DNA of 48,988 bases, taken from Glomus cerebriforme (Eukaryota; Glomeromycota; Glomeromycetes; Glomerales; Glomeraceae). Made by a program: the position numbers and the translations under genes. The stretch lies in the NCBI GenBank assembly GCA_003550305.1, contig QKYT01000344.1:29682-78669 (forward strand), read 5' to 3'. The notes under the pieces are model-generated. The model was given only the letters and a program-made list of their open reading frames with translations. It ran no database searches and had not been told where the DNA came from. Positions 23,401 through 35,780 of this stretch are shown piece after piece (positions within the stretch are counted from its first letter, which is position 1; the number at the start of each line of letters is the position of its first letter).

Positions 23401-23870
23401 TGATTTAGGTAATAAAGTACAGTATTTTGATGCATCAACGTATATATCACGCGGGTTGTGAAATTTTAGAAGTTCTTAAATTCTTTTTTGGGATTCATTG
23501 TGGGAGTTTCGATTATATCCTTTTGTTAATACAAATAAATATGATGATTTTAATTTTTTACTAATGGATTTATTGTGATCAATGCATTATGAAGAAAACA
23601 CTTGCATATTAAGCTGAACAAAACGCTGCGGGGCTTAAAAGACAACCAATCATAGAAAGTGTGGCACGAGAATTCAAAGGTCATATTATTGCTATATTAA
23701 TAACTTCGGTCACTCCCCCAAATTTCGTTGATCAAAGATTACCTATAATACCACACCCCGCGGTATTCAAGCCTTTGAAACTTCAAAAAAAAAGCTTTGT
23801 TCATCTCTCTCTGCAACACGCAATTAATCACTTTACAAATAATTTTTCTCTTTTTTTTCTAACAAACGAA
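23401..23870 (+). promoter_or_regulatory. Upstream region of the UBC4/5 gene
   Basis: This region is distinctly less AT-rich than the DNA to its left. It contains a TATATAT at about 23440 and a pyrimidine-rich stretch just before the start codon (CATCTCTCTCTGC, TTTTTCTCTTTTTTTTCTAAC), common in fungal 5' leaders. An 81-aa frame (23661-23906) overlaps the start and runs out of frame past the first splice site; I regard it as incidental. Confidence 0.4.
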
Positions 23871-25321
<1,451 letters not shown>

Positions 25322-26838
25322 TGGTGGCTTTAGGGGACGAAAGGACGGGAATAGCCAAATTAGAACTTATGCTATAGGTTAATAATAATATGAATTAAAT
25401 ATATAATGTACTATCTAAATTTTCTCACATCTTCCTTTACGTCCCTCTATTGCGATTTATAGTATAAGTGAGATATATTTTTTTATTTTCTGTTTTTGTG
25501 TTTGGTGAAATGTTTGGGTTTAATCCCATTTCTCCTTTCCTTTATATATTTTAACTTGTTGAATTAAATATAAAGAAATTGTGAGCTTTTTTTTAACTTT
25601 TTTTTTACCCATTTTTCACAATAAAATTTTTTTCACTTTATATAAAGCATCAAATAATATAGATGATATAGATGATCTACTATTTGATCTACTTCACATA
25701 ATTGAAATTTATTTCATTGTAGATGTCAAATTCTCCAAAAAAAAATTTTCGAATTTTGTATTAAATGATACTTTAATAGCCCAATACCACACAAAAAATG
25801 ATAAGGATATAAAAGAACCATAAAATATTATGGTCAAATGAGAGAATATTTATATTAAAATATTATGTCGGTTCTATTGTAAAATGATGCGCGTGATAAA
25901 GAAACTATATTTATTTAATTAATTATCATTATATCCACATGAAAAATAAAATATATATATTGCAAACAAATAATATTTTTTTTTTTCTTTTAATAAGATA
26001 TATATATAATATAAAAAGGTACATTGTTCTAATCAAAATTGTATATTTGGTATTCTAAAGACTAAATTATAAGTTATAACCAAGTTATACTAGGCATAGG
26101 CACAAAATCTAGCATAATATAAATAAATAAATAAAAAAAAACCAAACCATATACGATATAATTGTAAAAAAAACTGTACAATATAAATTTTTAGGGGTGA
26201 TTGATTGGGTTGACTGGGTTCGAGTTGATAAAAAGAAAGTATAATTTTTTTTTTTTTTTTAAAAAAAAACAGAAAAACCATTTAAGCCAGGCGAAAAAAA
26301 ACAACTTCGCTTAATAAATAGAGTGCAATTACAACAATTTGTAGACATAAAGGATTTGAATAAAGAATGTATAATGTGAAATTTATCAGTAAATAAAAAG
26401 TGTGTAATCGCTTTTTAAATACCTGTTTATAAATGTGATGGTATTAAATAGGATAGTTATGAAAATGACCTCTCATGATAATGTTTTAAAAAAATGAATG
26501 TTTTCTTGTTCAAATGCAAATCGATATGTAAGGACAAGTAAAGGTGTAAGTTAAAATGAAAGATTACTAATTAAAACACTGAATATTAATCCTGTAGAAT
26601 CCCACTTTCCTCAAAACTTCACTAAACGTAAAATCGATTATGACATTGACAAGGTTGAGAACATACTTATAAAATGGTCGACGTTGATTATGAAAATAAA
26701 TAAGGATTATTATAATACTCAAGTATGAGTAATAAAGAAGGGGAAGGTATTGAAAGAATATTGTATTGAAAGAATATTCGACGAGAAAATAAGGAAATAT
26801 TAAGACAATGAATCTTTGAAATGCTTCGATTTGCAATA
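25322..26838. other. Convergent intergenic region, 3' ends of UBC4 and MSS4
   Basis: It contains the 3' untranslated DNA of the two flanking genes. Long T- and A-runs, ATATAT microsatellites and short frames (25581-25823, 26090-26281, 26567-26836) have no recognisable similarity. Possible polyadenylation-like AATAAA sites occur (for example near 25622). No RNA gene was seen. Confidence 0.5.
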
Positions 26839-29755
26839 TTACGAAGTTGAAACTTCAATATTTTCTGTTTTATTTTGTTCCGTTAAAGAATCATCGTTAT
26901 ATTTAATGGTCTTAAACATAAATTCTAAAAAACGTTTGCCATACCATTGCGGATGTACAGCTGATATATACAGCTGAAAAAAAAAATTTTTTTAATCATT
27001 TTTCAAATATAATGTAAAAAATTAAAATTATTTGTAAATAAATACCTTGTCATCTTTTAATGATTTCCATGCATGCTCAACTTTCTTAACCGTATTGTAT
27101 GGTGTCAAAATGTCAATAACTCCCAAGTAATAAATGTAATTGGTGGGATTATCATGCTCATCTGTTCCGCGAAAACCACCATCGTCCATGTAAAATCTGC
27201 ACTTACGACGTCTAGAAGTTAATAAAATTAAAAAAATTTAGTTTGCAACATTATTTCTATACAAAAGAAAGCTTTTGAACAAATGACCAAATGAACAAAT
27301 ACAAATTAATATTCTAATCTAGACTTACTCATTGTGAGGATCCAACACAAGTTTGGTAGTCGAAGGATCTAGCTTCGATGGCTCAGTTTCCCCTACTGCT
27401 TTACGCAACTTTGAAGCTTTACTTTCCCGCTTATGACTCGAAGGGATACGCTCAATTTTCTTGGTATTTGGCTATATAAAAAATGGATTAATTAAAATAA
27501 TGTATGATCATTTATATTAATATTAGATCGTTAAAATCCTTAAAAATTTGAAATGATTATTTGTGAAAATAAAATGTTTAAATGCATTTAAGAATCTTGA
27601 CGTACCTGAAACACAAAGAAATCTTCTCGAACTTTATCCTTATTACCGCGGGAAGTGTCATGCAATCCTACTAGAAGGCTATAATCCATAATATTCAAAC
27701 GTTGAAGCAACTTAAAAATAAACAAACCAAATATAATGATGTTAATGTAAATATACTTATATGAATGATGTAATAATTATATTTATTAAAACTTACTGCG
27801 ACGTCTTTCTCAAGCTGCTCGACGAAAAGTTTACGTTTTTCGGGACCAAGCTCCAAATGTCGCCCTCGTTTAATCCAATTCAAATCTTTAAGAACGGCGC
27901 GTGGATTCTTCGCCGCTTCAGCTTCATTATATTCACGTCCCACAGTAGATCCCTAACAAAATATAATATTATAAATTTGATTTGAAAACCATGAAAAAAA
28001 TATATTCAAAAAGTACCTTCAAATCATAATTCTCATGAATATCTCGATGAGGCGGGAATATATTATTCATTATTACAAAATGTATTTTAGGTCCACGTGG
28101 TAATTTCACTCTATGAAGTCCATAAAAGCGGGAAAGTAATGTATCTGGGTTGTTTCTTATGTGCTATTATTAAGATAACATCCAAGATACGTATAAGCCT
28201 TTATTATGATATTAACAAATTCTCGAATAGCAAATAATAGTTTTACAAACCTCGTAATATTCCTTCAAAATCTTACGCAAAAATTTATGTTCAGTATGGT
28301 GTATCGTCTTTATAATAAAACGATAATCTCGGGAAAAATAAAAGAAACTCCCACTTTTACCCGGTGAACCCAACTCTGACAAAATATATTTACTTGTCAA
28401 AGAAACAAGATAATCCGCAGCATCAATGTGAAAAAATTCACGAAGACGACGGAAAACCCATGGGGCATAATCTTTGAATTTGAAATCGTATTTAGCTGAA
28501 GGTGTAAGTTCATTCCCCGTTCTATATAAATATATATTGGTGAAAGCAGGTTAATTTAAAAAAATTTGTAACTATAAAAATACTGGTCTGATAGTTAACT
28601 TAATTTTAATAACATAAATCATAGTTCTTACATATCAAATGAAAATTTATGCGCGGCTTTAAAATCTGCATCTACTAATTCTCTGTGCATTTTTGCATTA
28701 CATCGGGATACCTTGGAATAAGAATGATATTATTAAGATTAGAGAGTATAGAAACCAATTATACACAATTAAATCAAAATTATAAACTTACGCCCACTCT
28801 AATACCCGTCAGCATATTATACATAAGAACATAATTAACGTGATCTTCACCAATTCTTGTACCAATCATAACTCCCTCGTCTAAATCATCCTTATCCTTC
28901 TCCCGGGTTCTACGTTTTGATAACCTTCTTTTGACATTTTCTGCCATTTTTTGTGTCTCTTCGTCTAATGCAATGTCCCCACCCAATCCGACTGCATTAA
29001 AAGTGTTCCTTCTTCTAAGTTTCCCTTCTTTCTTTTTATTTTTCCCTAAAATTTCTACCTGTGGGTCATTTTCTAAAGTTGATATATTCTTTTTTGTTTT
29101 CCCTGCTGCGGTAGCTGAGCGTTGAGGAACATTTTGACTTTGTTCATCCGTCAAAGCAGTCATACTATTAGGTCTTCGTTTAGGTATCTGCGAAATTGGT
29201 GCAGTAAAACTCCGATTTGGCGTTCCCCTAGGTGTTTTTGGTTCAGCCGAAGTATCATTTTGCGAATCCGTATCGATTTCAGATATACCATCTACACCAT
29301 TGGACTTTGATGTTATAACATCTACAGGAAAACTAACTGTTCTTTTGTCATCAGTAGTAGACTTATCCGATATGACCGATGGGTCGGAATGAGTTCTTAA
29401 AGGACTCTTTGCACGAATGTCTTTAGATGATATTTGCCCAGTAATATTTATAGTTTCGTTTAACTTATTTGACATATTTGGAGGCGATGAAGAATATATC
29501 GTTTGCATCTCAGTTATTTGTGTAGTTGAAGTCATATTTAGTGGCTCAACAACGTTATTAGGAGGAGTGTGCCGCCTTTCAACTACTTGTGAATGTTTTT
29601 CGGACTTCTTCTCAACGACACTTTCAGTAATCCCTTTTTTAAGTTAAAAGGAACATAAGTCTTGAAACAATACGCAGAGATACCAGCAAAATATAGGGAC
29701 TATACAAACCTAGATGCTTTGACGATGAGTTTTCACTCAGTGCAGAAGCCATCAT
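26839..29755 (-). CDS. MSS4: Phosphatidylinositol-4-phosphate 5-kinase (MSS4-like)
   Basis: Phosphorylates PI4P to PI(4,5)P2 at the plasma membrane, controlling actin, endocytosis and cell-wall signalling. Ten exons on the minus strand join in frame: 29755-29710, 29633-28792, 28711-28632, 28521-28251, 28163-28017, 27952-27797, 27710-27606, 27471-27329, 27211-27046, 26973-26839. The product is 696 residues. Residues 1 to about 270 are Ser/Thr/Pro-rich and probably disordered, with a basic patch ([10 protein letters not shown]) before the kinase. The catalytic domain (about 275-680) shows GIRVGVSRC, the KTIHHTEH segment, DLKGSTVGR (460-468), the catalytic [11 protein letters not shown] (522-532), VIDILTPYN, and the specificity-loop region [12 protein letters not shown]. 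The start is one of two adjacent ATGs (29755 or 29752). It is divergent from VPS5 and convergent with UBC4. Confidence 0.94.
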
Positions 29756-30306
29756 AGTTGCGAAAAACCTCTATTCAAAATATTTTAGTCTCCTTCGACT
29801 TGGTTTATTTCGTAGGGACTACAGGTTATTATGCTGGTTAAAGGCGTCTAAAATGAATCGCGAAAAAAGAAACCAAATGAAAATAAGATGAAAGCAATTA
29901 AGATCTAGAAGAAAGTTAAAATTACATATTAAATTAAATAGCAAAAAAATTTGAATAAAATTAATGGTCAAACCTTTTCAGCAAAAATATTTTGGGTTGT
30001 AAAGTTAAAGAAAAGACGAGGGAGGGAGCGTAAAGAATCAAAAAAAAATATATAAAATGTAAAGATAAAAATGCCGGTGTTGTAAAATAATTGTGGGTAC
30101 TTATTTAAAGTAGTGTTGTACTAACCGCAGTTGGTGTCACTTATATTATTATCCACATATTCTCCGCATCAGAGTAAGAGCATCCAGCTAAAAAAAATTC
30201 ACGACTGACTGGTTACATATTAGTATTATTGGTATGACGCATGTCCCAAAATTTTTCGACGTGACAATTCAAAACTTAAAATTCTTATAGTAAATACTTT
30301 AAAAAA
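29756..30306. promoter_or_regulatory. Divergent promoter region between MSS4 and VPS5
   Basis: 551 bp separate the two start codons. The region is A-rich near MSS4. It has TATATAAAAT near 30049 and a TAAAGTAGTGTTGTACTAACC stretch near 30107-30127 that could hold a 5' UTR intron branch site for either gene. Start sites cannot be fixed from sequence alone. Confidence 0.45.
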
Positions 30307-32653
30307 ATGGCCGAAGTGGAATTTGAAAACAACTTTGACGATCTCATAAATAAACCTTCAGGCAATACTATATCTGAAACTTTAAGTGAAATGGACGTTT
30401 CTAATCCATTTCATGATGTAGTATCACCTTTAGTCGCATCAGAAGAATCCTCCGACACCGAAGTAACTGACTATAACATTTTAAATAGTCATGTATATAA
30501 AAATGGTGACACTAGCTTAATAAATCCTTTAGAGAGCTCTCAAACTTTTTCAAATTATGAACCTCAGGCTTCGATATATTCTTCAAGACTTGAGAGGGAT
30601 TTTGATGTAGATATATCTTCCGTAAAAGGGATAGATGCTGCTTCGTCAACTTCTATTGAAAGCCATATTACTGAAAAAAGTAGTGGTGAAGAATCCCTTG
30701 ATGATGAAACCACTATTAGAAGAGCTCGTAATGATTGGAGAATTGCAAGTCTTGGCTATAAATCAAGTCAGGTAAAAGTCCTTAGTTTGAAATATGAATT
30801 TTAAGAATGAATTGTATGAATCCTAAACACCATTATTTTCCTAGTCTGATGGCTTAGTACCAACATTTAAGATCACAGTTGAAGACCCTCAAAAGATCGG
30901 TGATCCTATCCATGCGCATATAATTTATAGAGTCAGAACCCGGGTATTAATTTTATTAGAACTATCAAAGAGGATTATTACATTTACTGACTGCATTTCA
31001 TAATTTCGTTATAACTTATTACATAACTAGACTACATCTACGGTTTTCAGGAGTCAAGACTTTACGGTATTAAGACGATATCGCGATTTCTTATGGCTCT
31101 ATAATCAATTAACTCTTGGTAATCCTGGAGTCATTGTTCCTCCTGTACCAGGAAAGCACGCTATTGGTATTTATCAACTGATATTAGTTAAAATTTGTTT
31201 TATTATTGTGCTGTATCTAATATTTATTTTAATTATTGTTAGGTCGGTTTCAAGATGAATTCGTGGAAAATCGACGTCAAGCTCTTGAAAAGTGTTTAAA
31301 TAAAATTACTTCTCATCCTATATTATACCGTGATCCAGATTTAAAATTATTTTTGGAGTCTGACACTTTCACCATCGATGTAAGAATTAATTTTTACCAT
31401 TTTTTAGCAATTTTTTTTATTAAGAATTCTAATAATTATATTTAGGTTAAACGCAAAAATCAAGATGAATCTAAAGGAGTATTAAAATCATTAGGCGAAG
31501 CTATGTCAAATGCAACAACTTTTAATAAATTTACTGAAACAGATGAAGTGAGTTATTAATTAACTTTACAACTTTATCTTTATCAATATTAATTAATTGT
31601 GCATTAATTTCAGTGGTTTGAAGGTCGAAGGAATCAATTAGATATACTGGAATCACAGTTAAAAACATTACTAAAATCAGTTGAGGCCATAGTCAAACAA
31701 CGCAAAGGTATAAATTCTCATATTTTATTAGATGATTCTCTATTTTATATTTAATAGATATTTAATTATTTAGATTTGGGTGGTGCAACAGTCGAGTTCG
31801 GGAGCAGTTTATTGTCTTTGGCTGATGCTGAACTCAACAAATCTTTGGCCGACAATTTAACAATATTAGGAAATTTGCAACAGATGATTAGAGAATTGCA
31901 TGAAAAACAGGTTTTAATCACAAAATTTTTAAGAAATTATGCAATTCAATAAAAATTTTCTAAAATTTTGTTATATCATTTAGGCACGACAGGATGTTCT
32001 CACACTAGAAAATACTATAGGAGAGTACATTCGTATAATTGGATCAATTAAAGTTCGTATTATATTGTTTTTTTTTCTTTTGTTCTGATCAAGGAGATAT
32101 TTATTTAATTGATTATATTTAAAGGTTGCATTTAATTCACGCACCAAATTTTATCAGACATGGCAAAATTCCATTTCTGATTTGCAAAAGAAAAAATCTA
32201 ACTATGAAAGATCAAAAGCTCAAGGAAGATTTAGTCAAGATAGACTTACAATGATGCTGACTCAAATTGCTGAGGTATATATTTATCTTAATTTCTATTA
32301 TTAAATAATTATTTCTTATATAACTATATTCTGTTAAATCTTAGGCTGAACATAGAGTTGAAGATTGTAAAAATGAGTTCGAGGATGTTTCTAAGCTTAT
32401 TAAAGATGAATTAGATAGATTTGATAAGGAAAAAGTGGAGGATTTTAAAAATAGTGTTGAAGCCTTTTTGGAATCAATGGTTCAAACCCAAAAGGAGGTA
32501 AATAAAAATTATTATAATCATTTAAAATTAAACATTCTTATTCATATTTAAATATTATTTATTTAGATTATTAGTTTGTGGGAATCTTATTTCCAACAAG
32601 TGGAAGCACAACAGAGTTCCAATTTGGAAGATAGCTCTGCCATCGCAACATAA
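30307..32653 (+). CDS. VPS5: Sorting nexin of the SNX1/SNX2/Vps5 type (retromer)
   Basis: Membrane-bending retromer subunit that retrieves cargo from endosomes to the Golgi, binding PI3P with its PX domain. Eleven exons join in frame: 30307-30771, 30845-30943, 31031-31166, 31243-31379, 31446-31547, 31614-31707, 31774-31910, 31984-32052, 32125-32274, 32345-32497, 32567-32653. The product is 542 residues. Residues 1-155 are acidic and disordered (MAEVEFENNFDDLINKP...), as in Vps5. The PX domain covers about 157-285 and includes the phosphoinositide-binding RRYRDF (203-208), VPPVPGK and RRQALEKCL. A Vps5-type BAR domain fills the rest (about 310-535) with heptad-like LQKKKSNYERSKAQG and LWESYF near the end. 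Fusion-free and of normal length. SNX1/2 versus Vps5 naming is a matter of clade. Confidence 0.93.
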
Positions 32654-32839
32654 ATTATTTTTGTACTTTCGGATTTCACACTAATGATTTGATAGAACAT
32701 TATTTTGTTTATTGGCATTTGTTTATTTATATTAAAAGGTTTTTTTGTAGAAAAAAAAAGATTTTGACTTAATAGTTGAATTTCTACAATAGATAGCATA
32801 AATAAAAAAAAACTATTTTTAATTGAATAATTATAATAA
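32654..32839. terminator. Short convergent 3' region of VPS5 and STT3
   Basis: Only 186 bp lie between the two stop codons, so the 3' UTRs must be short or overlap. T-rich and A-rich runs lie on either side (AAAAAAAAAG at 32751, AAAAAAAA near 32806). No separate gene. Confidence 0.45.
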
Positions 32840-35273
32840 TTATCCATTCTTTGTAGACTTCTTTTTAGAAGTTTTTGTTCGCCGTCTTTTCTTACCTGAA
32901 TTAAATGCAGCAGCATGCTCCAAACTACGTCCTAAATTATCTAATTCCTTTACTTTATAAATTCTTACAATCCAATTTTCAGTTGTGTAAGCTTCTTCAA
33001 GTGTACTTAATTTAATTTTTTCAGAAGGTAATCTAGCACTTCTAACACGATCCTGCCCTTGCCCACCAAAAAGTTCATTGTAATTATGATAACTCATTTT
33101 GTACATAATACTATTACGCATTGTTGGAGTGGCTTCATCATCTACTCTATATTCACCACGGGAAGTAAAAAAATTTCCTTCTTTTACTTCATCAGGATAA
33201 ACGCCTTCAGCAATTCTTATCATCCAAAGAAATTTATTAATATCATCGCCTGAGTAGCCCAATAACCCACCAAAAATAACTAAAACGTAATCAACGTCAT
33301 GTCTTCTCATAATTTGATAAGCAACTTCTTCAGAAGAAGCCATAGCTTTTCCAACTGTAGCAATATGAGTATTGTTCCAAGTATTATTATCTACTAAAGT
33401 AGTACGATCTGCCATACCAGCAATTTGATATCCATAATCCCACCAAGACATTACTTTTGAATTATAATCTGTATTCTTTCTAAGCCAATAATAGGCTTCT
33501 CTAAAATCATCAATAATAAATTGTGATCCATCTGGACGTCTTGAAGCAAGAACAATTGATGGTGATGAATATGCATTAGATGTAACCCAAGTACAATGCC
33601 AAACAAATATGACCAAAAAGAAATAGAAATTCATAAGAACTATAGCACGCGTATCAAAGCCTTTAATTCCAAATATTTTAGATTGATTAGATTGAATTAG
33701 TGATGAACGAGATGTACCTTCTTTGAGTTTTTTATGTTTTCCTTTATTATCTTTATTATCTTTATCTTTGTTATCTTTGTTATCTGATTCAGGTCTATCT
33801 ACTGATCGTTCTGTTTCCAAGTTATCTACATCAAGATATATGTCTAATAAACGTGAAACAGCTACAGCTGCCGTTACGCATACAATCGGCGTCAATGTTA
33901 ACATTAAACGAACCATAACACCAGCAAAATATGATGCTGTAATTCCATATAAAATTACAAAAACGTGTTCGTCTCTTAGCTCACGGAAACATAAATATAT
34001 TCCGGCAGGGAAAAGGAAAATAAGCATTTGCAAATCAAAAAAGAAAGAAGGCCAAGCAGTTGGTTGATGTTCCGAAACAGATGCAATAATTGGTATATAT
34101 TTCTTCGCATATCCTGTATCCCACAAAGAATAGAAACGGCCAGTCCATGGTGCAATATATCCACCAAAAGTCAATAATACCAACGCAGAAAACATGGCAA
34201 CGAATGAAAAAATAATAAAACTTTTAAACAAAATTTGAAATTGATTAGAAGCGAGATGACTTCTTACAAGTTCCACAAAAGCAATTATTTGTAATATACC
34301 AAATATACCTTTGAAATATACAAAATTTTAGATTTTTTAGAAAAGATTAAAAACTCAAAAAGATAAATTATTTAAAAGGAATCGTTTTACCCAAAGCTGC
34401 CATATGTTCACTTGTTCTAGTTGGTTGAAATCCAACAAATGGAATTTGCATTGACATTAAAGTACCAAGAACATAAAAGGAAGAATATGCTACATATAGC
34501 CTAGATGAAAATCTTCCCATTAATATTAAAACAAATGCATGAAGAGGAATTAAATTGATTATGAAAACATAACCACCTATAAAGGAATAAATAATTAAAT
34601 ATAAATGGAAATAAAAACGCAAAAATAATATAAATTTTTTTTTAAAAAGAAAATTACCCCATGCAGCTACCATATAAAAATAAAATAATGCGGTTAAAGC
34701 ACCATAAAATGCTGAACCTTCTTTAAGCCCTTTGATCCATAAATAAAATGTAAACATAAGCAAAAATATTGCTATGCCTTCATTATCATATGAACCAGCA
34801 ACGGACCGAGAAATGTAACCCGGAGCTATGCCAATAAAAGCAGCAGCTAAAAGACCAGCCGAAGAATCTTTTATTTCAGCTGTTAAAAGGTACGCTGATA
34901 TGGCAGTAAAAGCCGAGAATGTTGGGGCGAGCAACACACAAATATTACGAATATCTACCGAAAAATTAAGCGCATGAAGAATATTATAGATGGTAGCCGA
35001 AGTTACCATCAAACCTGGAAAAACGGTTCCACCTACAACACGACCTAATGGATACCATGAACGCTCGTCAAACCAATTCCAAAACTCATAAAATGAGGTT
35101 GAAACTAAATATCGCGTTGCTCTATAATTAAACCAAGGATCAAACTCGTGAATTACGCTCTCAAAACGAATTATACTAAACAATCTACTAGCTATGGCCA
35201 CAAAAGAAATAAGACCGAGAATGACGACCTTAAGGAGTGCGGCCTGATTTTGTACGTCTAAACCAAGCACCAT
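32840..35273 (-). CDS. STT3: Oligosaccharyltransferase catalytic subunit STT3
   Basis: Transfers the Glc3Man9GlcNAc2 oligosaccharide from dolichol to Asn-X-Ser/Thr in the ER lumen. Three exons on the minus strand join in frame: 35273-34658, 34576-34391, 34308-32840. The product is 756 residues. It has multiple hydrophobic membrane segments in the N-terminal two thirds, the N-terminal acidic motif in [15 protein letters not shown], the luminal SVSEHQPT loop (about residues 344-351), the signature WWDYGYQI (about 556-563), and [11 protein letters not shown], whose own sequons are often glycosylated in STT3. A lysine-rich C-terminus ([13 protein letters not shown]) follows the usual [11 protein letters not shown] end. 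The cytosolic loop at about 428-478 is expanded by a DNK/DK repeat. Starts at ATG 35273; divergent from CCR4. Confidence 0.96.
33725..33785. repeat. Coding microsatellite inside STT3
   Basis: A run of TTATCTTTA/TTATCTTTG units on the plus strand encodes, on the minus strand, an Asp-Asn-Lys repeat ([15 protein letters not shown]) in a cytosolic loop of STT3. The repeat keeps frame. Homologous loops in animal STT3 are also charged but shorter. Confidence 0.7.
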
Positions 35274-35780
35274 TTTATACGCTTTTCAATACAGTTACGA
35301 AACTTTACCTTTCTTTTTTCACGTACGTTGGCTTAAACGCAAGTACGTAACCAATAATTTCATGACACGAAATAAGTTACACGTTATTTGACGAATTATA
35401 AGTAAAAATAAAATATGTTACACAAAAACGCACAGACATTTTTGAATTTTTTTGAAAATATCACGTGATTGTAATATTTAAATTTTCTTCTATTACAATC
35501 AAATAAACAACTTATTTGTATTAATAAATTTCTGATTCTTTACAATTTTACAAGTTATTTGTTTGTTTTCGGATTTTCTGCTTTAGATTGGTCAAGTTTC
35601 AGTCTTGATTCTGGAGTATCTCTTGAACTCAAATTGGCAAGATTAAAAAAATCATTACAACTATTCTAAATAGTATAAATAATCTAACCAATCATGATTT
35701 AGGTCGTACAAACTTTGCCATCACTTTACTCCATCAATTCTTTTGCAGACCTGACTGAAGAAGACACTAACGCCTTGAAA
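35274..35780. promoter_or_regulatory. Divergent promoter region between STT3 and CCR4
   Basis: About 507 bp between start codons. Near STT3 it has ACGTACG and TACGTA motifs. Further on is TCACGTGA (a CACGTG E-box-like palindrome at about 35461-35468) and a CCAAT-related CCAATCA at 35687. Acceptor-like TTTTGCAG (35741-35748) and GATTTAG (35695-35701) suggest that the CCR4 5' end may contain an intron and an upstream exon. Confidence 0.45.

Noticed and set aside
26205..26235. tRNA-like GGGTTCGAGTTG sequence
   Set aside because: It resembles a T-loop only; no acceptor stem, D-arm or anticodon arm can be drawn around it.
26090..26281. 63-aa minus-strand frame between UBC4 and MSS4
   Set aside because: Low-complexity Phe/Lys translation of homopolymers with no family resemblance.
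35715..35780. Start of CCR4 at a TTG codon, 22 codons upstream of the ATG
   Set aside because: A non-ATG start is unlikely in a fungal nuclear gene, and an acceptor-like TTTTGCAG lies inside this stretch.
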